Notes under the pieces: model-generated
The model's input: the letters and a program-made list of their open reading frames with translations, nothing else
Database searches by the model: none
Told to the model about the DNA's origin: nothing
Part shown: one piece after another, positions 62,481-64,000 of the stretch
How the letters are laid out: every line of letters begins with the position of its first letter
Numbering within the stretch: the stretch's first letter is position 1
Translations under genes and position numbers: made by a program
DNA from: Vicia villosa
Lineage: Eukaryota; Streptophyta; Magnoliopsida; Fabales; Fabaceae
Reading direction: 5' to 3'
Assembly: GCF_029867415.1 (NCBI RefSeq)
Contig: NW_026705569.1
Location: 124,001 to 188,000 of the forward strand
DNA: 64,000 nucleotides

Positions 62481-62708
62481 ATGAGTATAGTTAATGAAAG
62501 ATTACGAATTATAGAACTTAATAGTTTAATTAAAAGAACAAGAGGTCACATAAAAATATTATATGATAGACTAGATTATTATTTAATAATAGGAGTTGAT
62601 TTTGAAATTGAAAGAATTACAAAACACCTTTTAGAATATGAAAATAAATTAGATTTTTACAAAGCAAGGTTAAAAGAATTAAATGAATATAAAAATATCC
62701 GTCACTGA
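62481..62708 (+). CDS. Viral small ORF after the primer-binding site
   Basis: The 75-aa protein is Leu/Ile/Glu/Lys/Tyr-rich and alpha-helical in look (RLRIIELNSLIKRTRGHI). It starts 58 bp after the primer site. No domain is recognised. Its place after the primer site suggests one of the small leader-proximal ORFs of soymovirus-type genomes. The downstream viral sequence is missing and the block gives way to AT-rich sequence after about 62,710. Confidence 0.5.
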   Translation: MSIVNERLRIIELNSLIKRTRGHIKILYDRLDYYLIIGVDFEIERITKHLLEYENKLDFYKARLKELNEYKNIRH

Positions 62709-62819
62709 GATTTGCGACCAAGGAATTAGAGACCAAAGTAAAAATTCGGTCAGTAAAAACCATCACTATCAAGACTTATTTTAGCTGTGAAAGAGTAAGT
62801 TTTTAAAGAATAAGATAGT

Positions 62820-62985
62820 CAATATCAACTCTTTCCCGTTTTATAAAAAAAATTGTATAAACAGTTGACTTTTTCCCGTTTATAAAAATACTTATAATTT
62901 ATTACCGTTTATAAAGAAAAATTGTATCAAAAGTAAATTATTTCTTGTTTATAAAAAAAATTGTATAAACAGTTGACATTAGTTA
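62820..62985. repeat. Degenerate direct repeats of about 40-60 bp
   Basis: The phrase CCGTTTATAAA followed by AAATTGTATAAACAGTTGAC recurs at about 62,838, 62,878, 62,904 and 62,944 with changes. Confidence 0.65.
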
Positions 62986-63236
62986 TTAAATATTGTATAA
63001 AATTAGTGTCATTTGTTTTTTTTTTTATAGAGAGTTATTTGAATTCCACCTTTTTATGATTAATTAATCATAATGATTACTTTTAAATATTGGAATTGAT
63101 TGGAAAACTTGTAGCATGCAACAAATAATAATTGTTATTAGATATCGTTAAATATTAAAGACATAAGGCATGCTAATATTTACATTCCTAATTAATAGTA
63201 AATATTTCTATATCGTTGAAATTAGGTGAGTCATAA

Positions 63237-63310
<74 letters not shown>
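63237..63310. repeat. (TA)n microsatellite
   Basis: Pure TA array of about 72 bp to the left of a family A MITE. Confidence 0.95.
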
Positions 63311-63313
<3 letters not shown>

Positions 63314-63526
63314 GAGGGTTATATTGAATCCAAGAGTAAGTTATAATAACTTACTCCACATCTTGACCATTAATTCTTTTCAATCTAATGGTTAAAAATA
63401 ATAAGTCATTAAATGTGGAAAGAGAAAACTATTCCTTATTATTTTTAACCATTAGATTGGAAAATATTAATGGTCAAGATGTGGAGTAAGTTATTATAAC
63501 TTACTCTTGGAGTCAATATAATCCTC

Positions 63527-63530
<4 letters not shown>
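63311..63530. mobile_element. MITE family A, copy 3
   Basis: Best preserved copy. GAGGAGGGTTATATTGAATC at the left and the complement GAGGAGGATTATATTGACTC at the right pair over about 105 bp per arm, and TA arrays lie on both sides. Its right end also occurs at 57,079 within the viral block. Confidence 0.92.

Positions 63531-63606
<76 letters not shown>
63531..63606. repeat. (TA)n microsatellite
   Basis: Pure TA array of about 76 bp. Only about 10 bp of it are present in the duplicate at 57,112. Confidence 0.95.
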
Positions 63607-63608
<2 letters not shown>

Positions 63609-64000
63609 CAATAAAATCAGACTATTAATCATGACATAAATGTAATGATGGTTTTAGTTTTTGATTTTTTTTTAACTTGTCGACATAATTATTTGCCCTG
63701 ATCATATAAAAAAATATTTAAGGCAGTAATAACGATGAAGCAAATTTAATTTTTTAAATTAAAATAGTAAATAATAATAGTATCAAAAACATAAAAATAA
63801 ATCAATATTGATTAAAAACAATTAAAGTTAACGAAATAAAATTAAATCAATATATTAAAACTTGAAATTAAATCAATATATTTTGTTGGTTAACCATTTT
63901 TCGAAAACATAAAAATGGTTAATAGTAGATGATAGGAGATAATAGTAGAAATTCAAAACATAAAAATAAATCAAAATAGATTAAAAACAAATAATGCACT
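63607..64000. other. AT-rich host flank; first 200 bp duplicated at 57,120-57,326
   Basis: No gene seen. 63,607-63,807 matches the host piece inside the viral block, and similarity stops at AAATCAATATT. The rest repeats short AACATAAAAATAAATCAA-type words to the end of the window. Confidence 0.8.

Larger units (their letters stand above)
53134..62708. mobile_element. Endogenous pararetrovirus (Caulimoviridae), rearranged
   Basis: Old copy of a plant DNA virus in the host genome. Pieces in order: small ORF, coat protein, protease/RT/RNase H and start of a further ORF (53,176-57,078, plus); host repeat (57,079-57,326); promoter region, movement protein and another small ORF (57,327-59,458, plus); an inverted start of the small ORF (59,459-59,696, minus); an inverted RT and coat-protein segment (59,823-62,406, minus); and a primer-binding site with a 75-aa ORF (62,412-62,708, plus). 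Separate movement-protein and coat-protein ORFs and several small ORFs suggest a soymovirus-like genome; this is inferred from gene order. Breaks in several ORFs show it is not a functional virus as arranged. Confidence 0.9.

Overview
This is plant nuclear DNA, AT-rich and packed with transposable elements. It is most likely from a legume: one repeat looks like a giant Ogre-type (Tat lineage) LTR, and the MITE and hAT families have a legume look. This assignment is inference from repeat character, not from a species marker. Only two intact host protein genes are visible. One is an 18-exon long-chain acyl-CoA synthetase of the LACS1 type (28,315-34,250, plus strand). The other is a 7-exon DEAH-box RNA helicase of the Prp43 type (40,971-37,549, minus strand). 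They are neighbours on opposite strands with no evident functional link.

Left part (1-27.9 kb): a truncated Ty1/Copia element with its 3' LTR (1-2,942); a relic of a plant-mobile-domain (PMD) element (3,235-3,745); a 5'-truncated LINE bounded by a 15-bp target-site duplication (4,420-5,508); a non-autonomous TIR element full of 20-bp palindromes and carrying a 133-bp-arm hairpin (5,835-7,709); a decayed LINE with a younger retroposon nested in its tail (8,471-10,736); a cluster of (TA)n arrays alternating with MITEs and a hAT element (10,746-13,001); a nearly full-length but dead LINE split by a 3.8-kb CACTA element that itself holds a Stowaway MITE (13,011-20,990); and a minus-strand Ogre-like LTR with its primer-binding site (21,707-25,703) beside a decayed Ty3-type gag.

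Middle part (28-48.7 kb): the two host genes, a MULE transposase relic, and a series of hAT, MULE and LINE insertions, many with readable target-site duplications. These include a hAT-like element (44,076-46,700) with three MITEs or TA arrays and a long-TIR MULE nested inside it.

Right part (48.9-64 kb): a 3.2-kb TIR element that carries a decayed three-exon PMD gene and is inserted into another repeat. It is followed by about 9.6 kb of endogenous pararetrovirus (Caulimoviridae, probably soymovirus-like). The virus is present as rearranged pieces: one plus-strand unit (small ORF, coat protein, protease/RT/RNase H, start of a further ORF), a promoter and movement-protein unit, and an inverted second copy of coat protein and RT. 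A CACTA-type terminus sits directly in front of the same small viral ORF at both ends of a 6.6-kb block, in inverted orientation. About 240 bp of host sequence found at the right edge of the integrant also occurs inside it. This CACTA-bounded, permuted viral array is the most unusual structure in the window.
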